Below, one piece after another: positions 16,540 through 25,875 of a stretch of DNA of 64,000 nt (positions are counted from its first letter, which is position 1; each line of letters begins with the position of its first letter). The position numbers were made by a program, and so were the translations under genes. This stretch comes from Desulfosporosinus meridiei DSM 13257 (GTDB taxonomy: Bacteria > Bacillota > Desulfitobacteriia > Desulfitobacteriales > Desulfitobacteriaceae). The notes beneath the pieces were generated by a model. The model was not told the DNA's origin. It saw only the letters and a list, made by a program, of their open reading frames with translations, and did no database searches. The DNA lies in assembly GCF_000231385.2 (NCBI RefSeq), contig NC_018515.1, forward strand, positions 638,501 to 702,500, in the 5' to 3' direction.

Positions 16540-17676
16540 TTAAATCGAAGATAACGCTTCTACAGGGTCTATATTAATGGCCAGCCAAGCTGGGAAAAGA
16601 ATTGAGACTATTCCTATTATGACAGAAGCGCTGATTGCGGTCAAAGCAATGACAGGATGAAAGGCAAAACTCATGGATTTTTGTAAAACCATGGGGGCAA
16701 TCAAAGCCGAGGTCAAGATTCCGAGAAAATATCCAATAATTCCTCCGGCAAGACTTACCAAAAGTATTTCACGCATAAAAATGGCCAAGATATGTTGACG
16801 CCGAAAACCGATAGCTCGAAAGATACCAATTTCGGTAATACGATCGTTGATATTACCTGTAGTAGTAACGAATATAATCAAAATAGCGATAAGCCCTAAT
16901 ATGAGAGAACTAAGCAGGGAAAAGCTTGTAAACCGATCAATATTTTCTTGGGTTCCCTGGACTAACTGAGAGATTTCTGCAACCTTAGCGTCCGGTAGAA
17001 CTTTACTTAGGAGAGCTGCAGTATTAGCCGGTTGAGCAGTATTGAGTTCGATCATAGACCAAGAATCGATTCCGGTAATCCATCGAGCGGTACTGAAATC
17101 AGTAAATACTCCATTGTCTTCTGAGCCGCCTGTTGACTGCATGATCCCCACAATGGAATAGATCTGACGGTTGAGTTCCAGAGTATCCCCAATTGCTAAG
17201 TTTTCTTGCTTAGCCAGATCTGAGCCGATAAGAACCTCTTGCTCAAGGGGAAATCGGCCCTCAATATGCCACCAGGGTTTCATTTTTACTTCACTGGGAA
17301 AATCAACGCCAATAATTAGATAGCGATTGTTAGTGCTGGAGGCTGAGCCAATAATTTTGGGGGCAATGCTGTTTAACATCAGATCAGGATAACTTTTTAA
17401 TTGGGTTAAGGTTTCGGCGCTTAAATGCTTAACTTCGTAATTAACTCCGGGAACTGAGAGCCCTCCGTAGCTAAGGGTAAATTGTTCGGACTTGGGAGTT
17501 ATAACGACGTTGGCTCCATATTGAGTTAAGCTTTTTCGTAGATCCACTTGCATGTTCTTAGCTAATGAATTCAATGTAACAGAAATGGCCACTACTAAAA
17601 TAAACGTAAGCAGTAAGAAAAGAGTTTTTCCCTTCCGACGGCGTAAATTTTGGATCGCAATATCTGTTAAAGTCAT
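16540..17676 (-). CDS. FtsX/MacB-type ABC permease (second copy)
   Basis: 378-residue ABC3 permease: one N-terminal transmembrane helix, a large extracytoplasmic MacB-PCD-like domain (about residues 45-240), then three C-terminal helices containing the FtsX fold (TEIGIFRAIGFRRQHIL). It resembles the upstream permease at 17780, so the two probably form a heterodimer with the ATPase at 18964. Pairs of FtsX permeases with a DUF2318 protein are known from iron-acquisition loci of Campylobacter and E. coli (Cj1660-Cj1663, fls genes). Confidence 0.88.
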   Translation of the reverse strand: MTLTDIAIQNLRRRKGKTLFLLLTFILVVAISVTLNSLAKNMQVDLRKSLTQYGANVVITPKSEQFTLSYGGLSVPGVNYEVKHLSAETLTQLKSYPDLMLNSIAPKIIGSASSTNNRYLIIGVDFPSEVKMKPWWHIEGRFPLEQEVLIGSDLAKQENLAIGDTLELNRQIYSIVGIMQSTGGSEDNGVFTDFSTARWITGIDSWSMIELNTAQPANTAALLSKVLPDAKVAEISQLVQGTQENIDRFTSFSLLSSLILGLIAILIIFVTTTGNINDRITEIGIFRAIGFRRQHILAIFMREILLVSLAGGIIGYFLGILTSALIAPMVLQKSMSFAFHPVIALTAISASVIIGIVSILFPAWLAINIDPVEALSSI

Positions 17677-17737
17677 GGTTTCCTCCGAAATTGAAAGTTT
17701 ATTCCATTAAGACTGAAGTTTGCATGAGAAATATGCT

Positions 17738-17770
17738 GAAGTGTGTTAAAAGGACCGTCCCCTTTACACG
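17738..17770. repeat. GGACGGTCC-containing imperfect palindrome
   Basis: GTGTTAAAAGGACCGTCC is followed at once by CCTTTACAC, an imperfect inverted repeat between the two permease genes. Short GGGGACGGTCC-type elements are common dispersed repeats in this bacterial group. Only one copy is seen here, so the call is tentative. Confidence 0.3.
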
Positions 17771-17779
17771 TTTACACGC

Positions 17780-18943
17780 TTACAGATAGCGCAATGATTC
17801 GGTTGGGTCAAGCTTGGCGGCTCTCCAAGCGGGGGGCAGGCCGGCGAGCAGGCCAATTAGCAGTGAGGAACAAAGGGTATAGAGCAGTAAATCTGATTGC
17901 CAGGAAATAGGGACTTGAGATTTCATGAGCTTTGCAGCAAAATTTACGGCCATGCTCATGCCAAGACTATAACCTATTAATCCGCCCAGAAAGCTCAAAG
18001 AGCCTGCCTCAGCGAGGATGATTTTTATGATATGACGTTTTCTAAAGCCAATTGCTCTAAAGATGCCGATTTCTCTGGTTCGTTCTTCGACAGAAGCTTT
18101 CATGGTCATTGTAATTACTAAACTGCTGGTAACCACAATAATCACAGCGACACTCTGGGCAAAGAGGTTAAACTTGTTAAAGGTATCTTCTCGAGATTCT
18201 AAGCTGGACATTAAAGCAGTGACCTTAGTGCCGGGCAGTTTATCCCTTAATTGTTGAGTAACCTCTTCAATAGGACAGGTATAACATAAGGCGGCTGCTT
18301 CAATGAGACTTATCATATTAGGGCGGTCAGCTAATTTTTGTAGTACTGATAAATCCATAAATACTGCTTGATCATTCTCGATAGAACCTGTGGGCTGGAT
18401 AACACCGGCTATTTTAAAGGGCTGCCCTAGGATGGTTATAGTTTGATTGGAGGCAAGCCCGAGAGAAAGGGCCAGATCCCTCCCTAATAACACCTCACCG
18501 GAGTTTGGAATTTGCTTTTTCTCCAGGCCATCTACTTTCCACCATTTCTTCAGCCGCAATTCCTGAGGGAAATCTACACCTAACAACAAAATATCTCGAT
18601 CATTAAGGTTAGTAGTTACCAAAAGTTTTGGGGCAATGGTAGCCAGGGTCTCTTTATTCTTGATGGTTTGCATAAGCGGAATATAGGACATATCCAACTC
18701 TTTGATTTGAGAGGGAGCTTCCACAGTAATGCCGCCAAAGGTTAAGGATTGACCTGTTTCAGGGAGAATGAGGATATTGGAACCAAATTGATCAAGCTTG
18801 TTGGCGATATCTTCTTTCATGGCTTGGGTCGTTGTATAGAGAAAAATTATTGAAGCCACTCCAATAATGACGCTAAGCATTAATAGTACTGAGCGTGTTT
18901 TGCGGCGGCGAATATTTTGCAACGCTATGTTTGTAAGACGCAT
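17780..18943 (-). CDS. FtsX/MacB-type ABC permease (first copy)
   Basis: 387-residue ABC3 permease with the same layout as its neighbour: TM1, a periplasmic-type domain and three C-terminal helices (TREIGIFRAIGFRKRHIIKII). A short Cys pair (CYTC) in the outer domain distinguishes it from the 16540 copy. The start ATG 18943 has AGGAGG-like bases upstream. The 20-bp gap to the ATPase and the conserved order argue for one transporter complex. Whether it exports a metal, moves lipoprotein or drives mechanical work across the membrane cannot be said from sequence. Confidence 0.88.
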   Translation of the reverse strand: MRLTNIALQNIRRRKTRSVLLMLSVIIGVASIIFLYTTTQAMKEDIANKLDQFGSNILILPETGQSLTFGGITVEAPSQIKELDMSYIPLMQTIKNKETLATIAPKLLVTTNLNDRDILLLGVDFPQELRLKKWWKVDGLEKKQIPNSGEVLLGRDLALSLGLASNQTITILGQPFKIAGVIQPTGSIENDQAVFMDLSVLQKLADRPNMISLIEAAALCYTCPIEEVTQQLRDKLPGTKVTALMSSLESREDTFNKFNLFAQSVAVIIVVTSSLVITMTMKASVEERTREIGIFRAIGFRKRHIIKIILAEAGSLSFLGGLIGYSLGMSMAVNFAAKLMKSQVPISWQSDLLLYTLCSSLLIGLLAGLPPAWRAAKLDPTESLRYL

Positions 18944-18963
18944 TTCAAGTCCTCCAGAATGCT

Positions 18964-19638
18964 TTATGGGATTTGAGCCAAAAATCCGTCACGGATATAA
19001 ATAGCGCGGGAGACCCAGGCTAGGTTTTCTTCATTATGAGTTACCATAATAATAGTTAGACCATCCTTGTTCAGGGCTTGGAACAATTCTAAAAGTTCTT
19101 TTGCTGTTTTTGAGTCCAAACTTCCAGTGGGTTCATCTGCAAAAATAATTGCCGGACGATTGACAATGGCTCGAGCAATGGCCACTCGGTTTTGCTCCCC
19201 GCCGGATAATTGACTGGGGAGACGAAGGGATTTGGAGCGAAGACCAACTTTGTCTAAAACTTCTAAGGCCATCTCACGTTGTTCTTTTCCGGGGCGGGAG
19301 GTTATGGCCAGCGGGAGCATTACATTCTCTAAGGCAGTCAGGTAAGGAATTAATTGATATTGCTGAAAAACGAATCCCACGTATTCATGACGGAAATCTG
19401 CTAATCGTTCCGAGTCTAAGGCATAGACATCAATATCATCGATCAGGAGTGTGCCGGAGGTCGGGGGGGTCAATCCTCCTATAATACTTAATAGCGTGCT
19501 TTTGCCGGAACCTGAAGGGCCCATCAAAGCTAAAAATTCCCCTTGGTTAATCTCTAGATTGATATTGCTTAAGGCTTCGACGAGTTTGTCTCCATCGCCA
19601 TAGGATTTGCTAACCTCACACACTTTAATTAAAGACAT
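18964..19638 (-). CDS. LolD/MacB-type ABC ATPase
   Basis: 224-residue ATPase: Walker [11 protein letters not shown]-loop QQYQLIPY, signature LSGGEQNR, Walker B IIFADEP, H-loop VTHNEENL. The [18 protein letters not shown] segment is typical of the LolD/MacB/FtsE group that drives FtsX-type permeases. It lies immediately upstream of the two permease genes and after the DUF2318 gene, so it completes the complex. Confidence 0.92.
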   Translation of the reverse strand: MSLIKVCEVSKSYGDGDKLVEALSNINLEINQGEFLALMGPSGSGKSTLLSIIGGLTPPTSGTLLIDDIDVYALDSERLADFRHEYVGFVFQQYQLIPYLTALENVMLPLAITSRPGKEQREMALEVLDKVGLRSKSLRLPSQLSGGEQNRVAIARAIVNRPAIIFADEPTGSLDSKTAKELLELFQALNKDGLTIIMVTHNEENLAWVSRAIYIRDGFLAQIP

Positions 19639-19732
19639 TTAGCGTTTCCTCCTAAGTTGCAGCAAGTAAAGTTATATAGCGCCCCGGTTAGAGTTAACGC
19701 ACCCGTAAAACGAGTGCGTTAAGAAAGACTTT

Positions 19733-20317
19733 TTAAACCCTGGGTTCCCAAGCATCAAGTACTGCTTGAGGGATTTCAAGATTGTCGCCATTTAAAGAGT
19801 AAGTGAGTGCTTCCGGGGGATAGTCTTGACAACCACCGCTTAACCCCTTAAGTGTCTGAAGATCCCAGGTAGTCCCACAGACATTGCAAACTATTTGATT
19901 TCCAGTAATGTGGAAAGTTTCGCCTTTACAGGGTTCGCAAAAGCTGACTGCTACCATCACTTTTCCGTCGGGTTGGACAAAAGCTGTTAAGGGAATCCTT
20001 TTTCCGTTTTCTTTATACTCTGTCCAAATAAATTTCTTTTCCTTCACTGTACTGAGGGTGGTAACAATGGCCTTTCCGTTTTCGATTTTGCTTTCTGCTT
20101 TCGTCTGCTCAAGTTTTTCGCTAGGGCTGTAACTCATTGTTTGTCCAATATCTGCAGCTGCAGTAACCGAAGGATTAGGTTTGTTGCTGTTCGATACAAA
20201 GAAATAGGTTCCTATCATAATAACAACAGTTAAGATACCTGCAATAGTGTAAAGCAAGGTATTGTTCTTCTGAGGCTGGGTGAATTTTTGTTTTTTTTCC
20301 GTAAGGTTGTTATTCAT
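19733..20317 (-). CDS. DUF2318 predicted iron-sulfur membrane protein
   Basis: 194 residues: a cytoplasmic N-terminus, one transmembrane anchor (TLLYTIAGILTVVIMIGTYFF) and an extracytoplasmic DUF2318 domain with the signature cysteines FCEPC, VCNVCGTTW and GGCQDYPP. The family is predicted to bind Fe-S or another metal/redox centre and co-occurs with FtsX-type transporters. In Campylobacter and in E. coli fls loci it is part of a redox-assisted iron import system with P19/FetP and Ftr1/FetM, neither of which is present here. It may instead receive electrons from the NapH-like protein encoded just upstream. Confidence 0.85.
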   Translation of the reverse strand: MNNNLTEKKQKFTQPQKNNTLLYTIAGILTVVIMIGTYFFVSNSNKPNPSVTAAADIGQTMSYSPSEKLEQTKAESKIENGKAIVTTLSTVKEKKFIWTEYKENGKRIPLTAFVQPDGKVMVAVSFCEPCKGETFHITGNQIVCNVCGTTWDLQTLKGLSGGCQDYPPEALTYSLNGDNLEIPQAVLDAWEPRV

Positions 20318-20366
20318 CTCTGGTCCTCCTTAGTATTTTAAAGTTTTGTGAATGTAAAATAATCTG

Positions 20367-20392
20367 TCAGGTGGAGCGTTGGCTCCACCTGA
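20367..20392 (-). repeat. intra-operon hairpin
   Basis: TCAGGTGGAGC and GCTCCACCTGA around GTTG, in the 199-bp gap between the NapH-like and DUF2318 genes. The following bases on the minus strand are only moderately T-rich, so it may be a partial terminator or an RNA-processing or stability hairpin. Confidence 0.5.
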
Positions 20393-20516
20393 GTAACCAT
20401 TTTGATTTAGCTGAATGAAGCGCGTTAAACTATTATAAGGTTCTCCTTAAAGTTTATAAAGATGAAAATCTTGGTTTATGGATATCAGTCTGCAATCTAA
20501 ACACTATACACGGGCA

Positions 20517-21884
20517 TTACATTCTCATATCCATTCTGACCACGAAGGTTAGAAAGTTCAGTACACCGAAGATCAAGATGACAACTAAATAAGGCATCGC
20601 TACAGATAGAGCTTTCTTAGTTCCATAGTTCTTCTTCGAGATTCTATAAGCTGTATAAAGTGATCCTAATGTTCCGGAAATGACTAGGGCGTATTGCATA
20701 ATTTGGATGGTTGGGTCAGAGACGAAGGAAGTTGGTCCCTCAATGTGTTTACCGAATAGGCCCATGAAGGTGTAGTAAATGGATTTCCCTTCTGCCAGAA
20801 GATGAAACAAGTTGTGGGCCATATGGGCGGCTAGATCAAGAGGAATAACTGCGTAACCAAAACGAGCGAAGGCAGTCCGCAGTGTTTCGCCAGTGAATCG
20901 TTTAGATATTGCAGTTGCTACGAATAGTAATAGTACCGGAGTCGTCATTGCAATGACAAAGAGAATGGTAAAGGCGATATCCCTGTCGGCAATTCCTAGG
21001 GAAAGTTCTGCCCACTTCAAGTAGGTCGGGTAAAACTCCAGCATGGTGATATTTTGGACAAAGACAATGCCGACGATGACAATTGCTAAGAAGGATTCTT
21101 CGAAACGTGCTCGGGTCATCCCCCAAAACTCGCTGGTTGGCTTGCGGGGAGTTAAGCGAATTGAATCATGAGGGCAGCTTTTAATACAGTTGCCGCAAAG
21201 ATTACAATTAGCGTTGTTTTCCATAGCCATGGGAAATTCGAACATAGGACAGCCGGATGCTTTAGAGTTACCTTTGTAACAATCTCTAGTCGTGCAAGTT
21301 TTGCAGACTTCTTTGTCAGCTCGTAATTCCAGCATGCCGGTACGAGAGTAGTTTCCTGATAAGCTGCCTAGAAAGCATAGATATCGGCACCAGGTACGTC
21401 GTTCGAAGAGCATAGCTGTGACCATAACACCGCCAAGGATGAGCAGCAGGAGAGTCCCTGAACCTCGAGGAGATTCAACAACTCCCCAAATGTGGTCAGA
21501 CCAAGTGATGAATATAAAGGTGATATCAATAATCCAGAGACCATATTTTCTTAAAAAGTTTGGAGCTTTACGATTAGCGCCAAAAAACCGCTGTGTCAAA
21601 TCACTCACCCAGGCAAAGGGACAGACGGCACACCAGAATCGGCCGAATAGAAAGAAGAAAAGAGGGAGGAGCGGCCACCAGAGAACCCAAGTTGCGGCAG
21701 TGCCGAAGTTATCATGGGCATTTGTAGGCCCTGCTAGGGTTTCTACCATAATGACTGCGAAAATAATCACAGCCGGCCATTGAAAAATAGCGGGATACAG
21801 TGAACTTTGCATAAATCTTTTCAGAGGTTTAAACTTAAGAAAGTTTTTAGTTTGAGAGGAGTTAGGTTGGTTTTTTTGACTCAT
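20517..21884 (-). CDS. NapH/CcoG-like membrane ferredoxin
   Basis: 455-residue polytopic protein with about eight hydrophobic segments and several Cys motifs: CAVCPF and CRYLCFLG in membrane-adjacent loops (NapH/YccM type), then a ferredoxin region with CKTCTTRDC, SGCPM and CNLCGNCIKSCP binding one or two [4Fe-4S] clusters. Such proteins move electrons from the quinone pool or cytoplasm to an extracytoplasmic acceptor. It lies 3 bp after the YtkA-like gene and before DUF2318, which suggests an electron path into the metal transport complex. The family role is known; the acceptor here is inferred. Confidence 0.85.
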   Translation of the reverse strand: MSQKNQPNSSQTKNFLKFKPLKRFMQSSLYPAIFQWPAVIIFAVIMVETLAGPTNAHDNFGTAATWVLWWPLLPLFFFLFGRFWCAVCPFAWVSDLTQRFFGANRKAPNFLRKYGLWIIDITFIFITWSDHIWGVVESPRGSGTLLLLILGGVMVTAMLFERRTWCRYLCFLGSLSGNYSRTGMLELRADKEVCKTCTTRDCYKGNSKASGCPMFEFPMAMENNANCNLCGNCIKSCPHDSIRLTPRKPTSEFWGMTRARFEESFLAIVIVGIVFVQNITMLEFYPTYLKWAELSLGIADRDIAFTILFVIAMTTPVLLLFVATAISKRFTGETLRTAFARFGYAVIPLDLAAHMAHNLFHLLAEGKSIYYTFMGLFGKHIEGPTSFVSDPTIQIMQYALVISGTLGSLYTAYRISKKNYGTKKALSVAMPYLVVILIFGVLNFLTFVVRMDMRM

Positions 21885-21887
21885 TTA

Positions 21888-22538
21888 TTACTGAACCTCC
21901 TTGACACTGGACTGCTTTTGTTTGAGGAATTGGGCCATAATACCTGCTAGTACTACTATACCTCCAACACTTCCGATGAGGAGCCAGTTAGGACCGGTTT
22001 TGGAAACAGTAAGTGGCACCGTGAGGGTGGTTTCCCCCTGAGTAGGAGAGCTGATCTGAATGTCCTGGCTCCATTCCCCTTGTTTTGTTGGTGTGAGAGT
22101 AACCGCATACATTCCGGGTTCCATGTTGTCAAGGGTTGCTTGTCCTTTGATAGTAGTGTCTGAGTCCATACTCATTCCAGTCATGTTGCTGTGTGAACTA
22201 CTGTCCATGAGCATCATACCAACATTCACGGAGGCATCCAGAACAGGCTCTTGGGTAGATTGATTTTTTATGGAAATCATAATAGTGACAGGTTTGTTCG
22301 GGACAGGTTTCTCAGGGGAAGTCTGTACACTCACTTCGAACTCTTCATCCTTAGCGACTGTGATTTCTGTTGCTTGGGATTCATTGTGGGCAGCTTCAGA
22401 AGAAGAATGGCCTGACATATTTTGATCGGACATGGTGCTAGATGGAGCAGGTTTGGTATCGGCCATCACTGGAAGTGCAAATAGTAAGTTTGAAGCTAAA
22501 GTCAATAATATAAGTGATGATTTAAAGTTCTTAGACAT
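21888..22538 (-). CDS. secreted YtkA-like protein with C-terminal anchor
   Basis: Residues 1-25 form a Sec signal peptide (LLFALPVMADT). A His/Met/Ser-rich segment (SDQNMSGHSSSEAAHNES) is followed by an Ig-like YtkA domain (EFEVSVQTSPEKPVPNKPVTI ... MYAVTLTPTKQGEWS) containing a Met/His insertion (MMLMDSSSHSNMTGMSMD) and a final transmembrane helix. The layout suggests an outer-face metal-binding module tethered to the membrane. ATG 22538 is preferred over an upstream GTG because AGGAGT lies 8 nt upstream. It is the first gene of the operon, 30 nt after the predicted sigma-54 start site. Confidence 0.8.
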   Translation of the reverse strand: MSKNFKSSLILLTLASNLLFALPVMADTKPAPSSTMSDQNMSGHSSSEAAHNESQATEITVAKDEEFEVSVQTSPEKPVPNKPVTIMISIKNQSTQEPVLDASVNVGMMLMDSSSHSNMTGMSMDSDTTIKGQATLDNMEPGMYAVTLTPTKQGEWSQDIQISSPTQGETTLTVPLTVSKTGPNWLLIGSVGGIVVLAGIMAQFLKQKQSSVKEVQ

Positions 22539-22578
22539 GAAGCACACTCCTATAAAGTAGATTTTGATTTAGGATATA

Positions 22579-22595
22579 TGCAAAAAGTGTGCCAA
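22579..22595 (-). promoter_or_regulatory. sigma-54 promoter of the metal operon
   Basis: On the minus strand TTGGCAC-ACTTT-TTGCA: GG and GC elements are exactly 10 bp apart, matching TGGCAC-N5-TTGC perfectly. Transcription should begin near 22568, 30 bp before the YtkA-like gene. The divergent neighbour encodes a sigma-54 activator. Confidence 0.9.
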
Positions 22596-22808
22596 GTTGG
22601 CAGGTTTGATATTTTATTTTTAAAATGAAGTTCAAAGTATAATCGTAAAGCTCGTTTAGCGAAGGCAAATGAGTAAAAAGGGCTTGTTTTTTGAGAATAA
22701 ATACTTGTGGCTTGTGGCCAAATATTGAATATAAGATAGATTCTTTAATGGCTACAGTTCTGAAGTTAAACAAGAGTTGGCAGTGGAAGACAGGTTTAAT
22801 AAAAAAAC

Positions 22809-22846
22809 TGTGGGATTTCCCACACTGTGATGTTGGAAATCCCACA
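22809..22846. promoter_or_regulatory. tandem dyad enhancer sites for the NtrC-type activator
   Basis: Two 16-bp dyads of form TGTGGGA-N2-TCCCACA: a perfect one at 22809-22824 and a one-mismatch copy at 22831-22846. Their centres are 22 bp (two turns) apart and about 215-250 bp upstream of the sigma-54 promoter, typical enhancer geometry. They also lie just before the activator gene, allowing autoregulation. Confidence 0.7.
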
Positions 22847-22862
22847 ATTGAGGAGAATTACT

Positions 22863-24218
22863 ATGCGAAGGATTCTAATCGCAGATGATGAAGCGAATAT
22901 GCGCTGGGTGTTGGAAAGGGCTTTAAGTAGGGAAGGCTATGAGGTGGAAGTTGTTGAGGACGGGCAACTGGCTGTAGATAGGGCCATAGCAGAGCGGCCA
23001 AATCTAGTTCTGTTAGATTTAAAAATGCCAAAAATGGATGGGTTAACGGTTCTAAAGACCTTGAAAGAGTATTATCCGGATTTAATGATTATCATGATGA
23101 CTGCCCATGGAAGTACTGCAACAGCAGTTGGAGCTATGAAGGCCGGGGCTCATGACTATTTAATGAAACCCTTTGATATTGATGAGCTGCTCATAACCGT
23201 TGCGAAAGCTTTTGAAGTGGAAAGTTTACGTGAACAGATGGATTATTTAAAAGGAGAAGTTCGCAGCGGGGGATGGCAGCTTGTGGGGAATAGTGAAACA
23301 ATGAATGGGGTCAAACATTTAGTAGAGCGAGTGGCCCTTACACCCGCTACGGTACTTATTCAGGGAGAGTCAGGAACCGGTAAGGAATTGGTTGCCCATG
23401 CGATACATACCTTAAGTCCTCGTGTTAATGGACCTTTCATCCGAGTGAACTGCGCTGCTTTGACTGAAACTCTGCTGGAAAGTGAGCTGTTTGGACATGA
23501 AAAAGGAGCTTTTACAGGAGCCCATGCTCGTAAGACTGGACGATTTGAATTAGCCGATGGAGGGACACTTTTTCTCGATGAGATCGGGGAACTGTCCTTT
23601 AATGTTCAAGCAAAGCTCTTAAGGGTTCTGCAAGAACGTACCTTCGAGCGGGTGGGTGGAGAGAAGACAATCAAGGTTGACGTGCGGATTATTGCTGCCA
23701 CAAATCGTGATTTACTGAAAGAGTCTCAAGAAGGACGTTTTCGGGAAGACCTCTACTATCGACTCAGTGTCTTTCCGATTTTTATTCCGCCCTTAAAGGA
23801 ACGCCGGGAAGACATTCCTTTGTTAGTGAACCATTTTTTAAAGAAACTAAGGACTTACGGGCAAGCAAAAGCCTTTAGCCCCGGAGCTCTAAAGCAGCTT
23901 ATGGAGTACGACTGGCCGGGAAATGTGCGGGAATTAGAAAATGTGGTAGAGCGGATGGTGATTATTTCCCAAGGGTCGGTAATCGGAGATGAAGGGTTGC
24001 CCATTGTTAACAGTGCTCGGAAAGTAAAGGAACCTGATCTCTTTGTTTTGCCTCCCCAGGGGGTTTCGCTAGAAGAATTAGAAAAGTCTTTTCTCCAGCA
24101 GGCGATGGAACAAACGGGGGGGAACCAAAGTCAGGCTGCCAAGCGGTTGGGCCTTTCTAGGCACGCTTTTCTATACCGCTTAGAAAAATACGGAATAGAT
24201 CCTCATTGGGGGATTTAG
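22863..24218 (+). CDS. NtrC-family sigma-54 response regulator
   Basis: 451 residues: receiver domain (phospho-Asp in [13 protein letters not shown]), AAA+ domain with Walker A GESGTGKE, the sigma-54 contact loop GAFTGA and Walker [12 protein letters not shown], and a C-terminal Fis-type HTH ([25 protein letters not shown]). ATG 22863 follows GAGGAG; an upstream in-frame start would fall inside the palindromic sites. It is divergent from the metal operon with a sigma-54 promoter and is followed 10 bp later by its kinase, so it is almost certainly that operon's activator. Confidence 0.95.
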   Translation: MRRILIADDEANMRWVLERALSREGYEVEVVEDGQLAVDRAIAERPNLVLLDLKMPKMDGLTVLKTLKEYYPDLMIIMMTAHGSTATAVGAMKAGAHDYLMKPFDIDELLITVAKAFEVESLREQMDYLKGEVRSGGWQLVGNSETMNGVKHLVERVALTPATVLIQGESGTGKELVAHAIHTLSPRVNGPFIRVNCAALTETLLESELFGHEKGAFTGAHARKTGRFELADGGTLFLDEIGELSFNVQAKLLRVLQERTFERVGGEKTIKVDVRIIAATNRDLLKESQEGRFREDLYYRLSVFPIFIPPLKERREDIPLLVNHFLKKLRTYGQAKAFSPGALKQLMEYDWPGNVRELENVVERMVIISQGSVIGDEGLPIVNSARKVKEPDLFVLPPQGVSLEELEKSFLQQAMEQTGGNQSQAAKRLGLSRHAFLYRLEKYGIDPHWGI

Positions 24219-24228
24219 GGGGGATTTT

Positions 24229-25353
24229 ATGCAAAACCATGAAGCTCCAGAACATAATCGTTCTCGAGCTCTCTTTGATCTCATTATAATTGGGCTTGTT
24301 ATAGTGATCTTAACCACTATTCATTATACTAACTATCATTATGAAGTGGATTATCATATACTCTTGCAATTTGCCTATTATCTTCCGGTTATTTACGCGG
24401 CTATGCGCTTTGGGCCGGCTGGAGGAATTATTTCCAGCTTCATTATAACCTTGCTTTTCATACCGCTGATGACTCATATGCAGAGTAGTCTAACACCGGC
24501 GGCAAAATATACCCAATGGGTAGAAGTCGGCTTAATTAACGTCATTGGTTGGTTAACAGGCTTTCTAACAGAAGAAGAACGAATAGCCAAGCGTAAATAT
24601 CAGCTCGCCCTAATGGTTCAAAAAGAATTGGTGGAAAAGTTAAAGCGAGAAGGACAGGAACGGGAACGATTAGAAGGTGAGATCCGGCAGACTGAACGAG
24701 TAACAGCACTGGGACATATGAGTGCCGGCTTAGCTCATGAAATTCGTAATCCTTTAGGGATAATGAAAGTGAGTATCCAAATGCTGGCCCAAGAAAAGTT
24801 TGGCGATGGAGTGGTTTCGGAGTATTGTCGAATACTCTTAGAAGAATGTGAAAGGTTAAATCGCTTATTAAGCGAGTTCTTGTCCTTTGCCCGCCCTAAA
24901 GAACTGCTAAGAGAGAAGATTGCTTTAGGGGAACTTTTAGATGAAGGGGTATGCTTGATCCAACCTGCGCTGCAGCAAAACCACATTGAGTTGGAACGGG
25001 TACGCAGTGAGCTGGATCAGAAGGAGGTTGAGGTGGATCCGGATCAGATTAAGCAAGTGATTTTAAACATCTTACTGAATGCTATTGAAGCCCAGGGAAT
25101 AGGCGGGATGATTCATTTGCAGGTCGTGGAGGAAGAAGGATATGTAGGTTTTGCGGTTACTGATCAAGGACCGGGTATTACCCAGGAGGTCATGCCCTAT
25201 CTCTATGACCCCTTTTTTACAACAAAGGATAAAGGGACGGGATTAGGGTTATCTGTTGTACACCGTATTATGGATCAACATGGAGGAAAAGTGACTATTT
25301 CAAATCATAATGAACGGGGAGCGCGGGTTGGGGTACTGTTGCCTTTGGTTTAA
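24229..25353 (+). CDS. membrane sensor histidine kinase, NtrB-like
   Basis: 374 residues: four closely spaced N-terminal hydrophobic segments (about residues 15-115) with almost no extracytoplasmic loop, a coiled-coil linker (VEKLKREGQERERLEGEIRQTERV), HisKA with His in GLAHEIRNPLGIMKVS, and a HATPase domain (ILLNAIEAQG, GTGLGLSVVHRIM). With no external sensor domain the signal is probably intramembrane. Its partner is the preceding NtrC-type regulator, 10 bp upstream. A terminator-like region follows from 25436. Confidence 0.92.
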   Translation: MQNHEAPEHNRSRALFDLIIIGLVIVILTTIHYTNYHYEVDYHILLQFAYYLPVIYAAMRFGPAGGIISSFIITLLFIPLMTHMQSSLTPAAKYTQWVEVGLINVIGWLTGFLTEEERIAKRKYQLALMVQKELVEKLKREGQERERLEGEIRQTERVTALGHMSAGLAHEIRNPLGIMKVSIQMLAQEKFGDGVVSEYCRILLEECERLNRLLSEFLSFARPKELLREKIALGELLDEGVCLIQPALQQNHIELERVRSELDQKEVEVDPDQIKQVILNILLNAIEAQGIGGMIHLQVVEEEGYVGFAVTDQGPGITQEVMPYLYDPFFTTKDKGTGLGLSVVHRIMDQHGGKVTISNHNERGARVGVLLPLV

Positions 25354-25435
25354 GTAAATAGATAAAAACGATCCCTTTAGTACGCTTTTTGTACTATAAG
25401 AATCGTTTCCTGGAAAGGCCCGTTTATCAATTGCA

Positions 25436-25600
25436 AACACCCACTATAGAAGTGGGTGTTCCTTATCTGCTTCGGTTGAGAGGAGAGTCCTCCTTCGCTG
25501 CAAAGTAGTCCTTTAGGGTTATAGGCGGCTCGGCGAAACCATCCACCGGAGGCTTTCGTCGCCGAAGTCTCGATGTTAAGCTTTGCTGAACCAGTTATTT
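25436..25600 (+). repeat. modular intergenic repeat, copy R1
   Basis: Begins with a perfect hairpin AACACCCACT-ATAGA-AGTGGGTGTT (25436-25460) followed by CCTTATC, and ends with the conserved tail AAGTCTCGATGTTAAGCTTT (from 25565) then GCTGAAC. The same hairpin-spacer-tail layout occurs at 47552 and 53491. The middle section is longer here (about 100 bp) and contains further stem-like sequences. Confidence 0.6.
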
Positions 25601-25864
25601 GCTGATATATTTCATGCGGCTTGAACCGTAATCAGTAATTTTATACCATTGATTTAGCTGGCCGTCGCCATCTGAGGTGACGTTTGTCAGGGCGATAAGG
25701 CCAACGGCTTTTAGGGAAAGCAGATAATCGTCGATACTTTTATCATTAACATTTCTATCAAGGGGGTACTCTTTTTTTAACATTTTGGTAATTTCCCGAT
25801 TTGAGAGACCTTCGTTATGGAAGATCATATCTACTACTCTAAATTTCACAGGTAGCTGTCCCAT
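25595..25864 (-). CDS. small winged-helix-like protein
   Basis: 89 residues. The central part (SNREITKMLKKEYPLDRNVNDKS then IDDYLLSLKAVGLI) reads as a helix-turn-helix with recognition helix, and the end (WYKITDYGSSRMKYIS) as a wing and final helix, similar to small archaeal/bacterial wHTH regulators. The name is by fold resemblance only. AAGGAGG precedes the ATG, 12 bp after the stop of the DMT transporter, so it is probably co-transcribed with it and may modulate that operon. Confidence 0.6.
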   Translation of the reverse strand: MGQLPVKFRVVDMIFHNEGLSNREITKMLKKEYPLDRNVNDKSIDDYLLSLKAVGLIALTNVTSDGDGQLNQWYKITDYGSSRMKYISK

Positions 25865-25875
25865 GGTAAGCCTCC

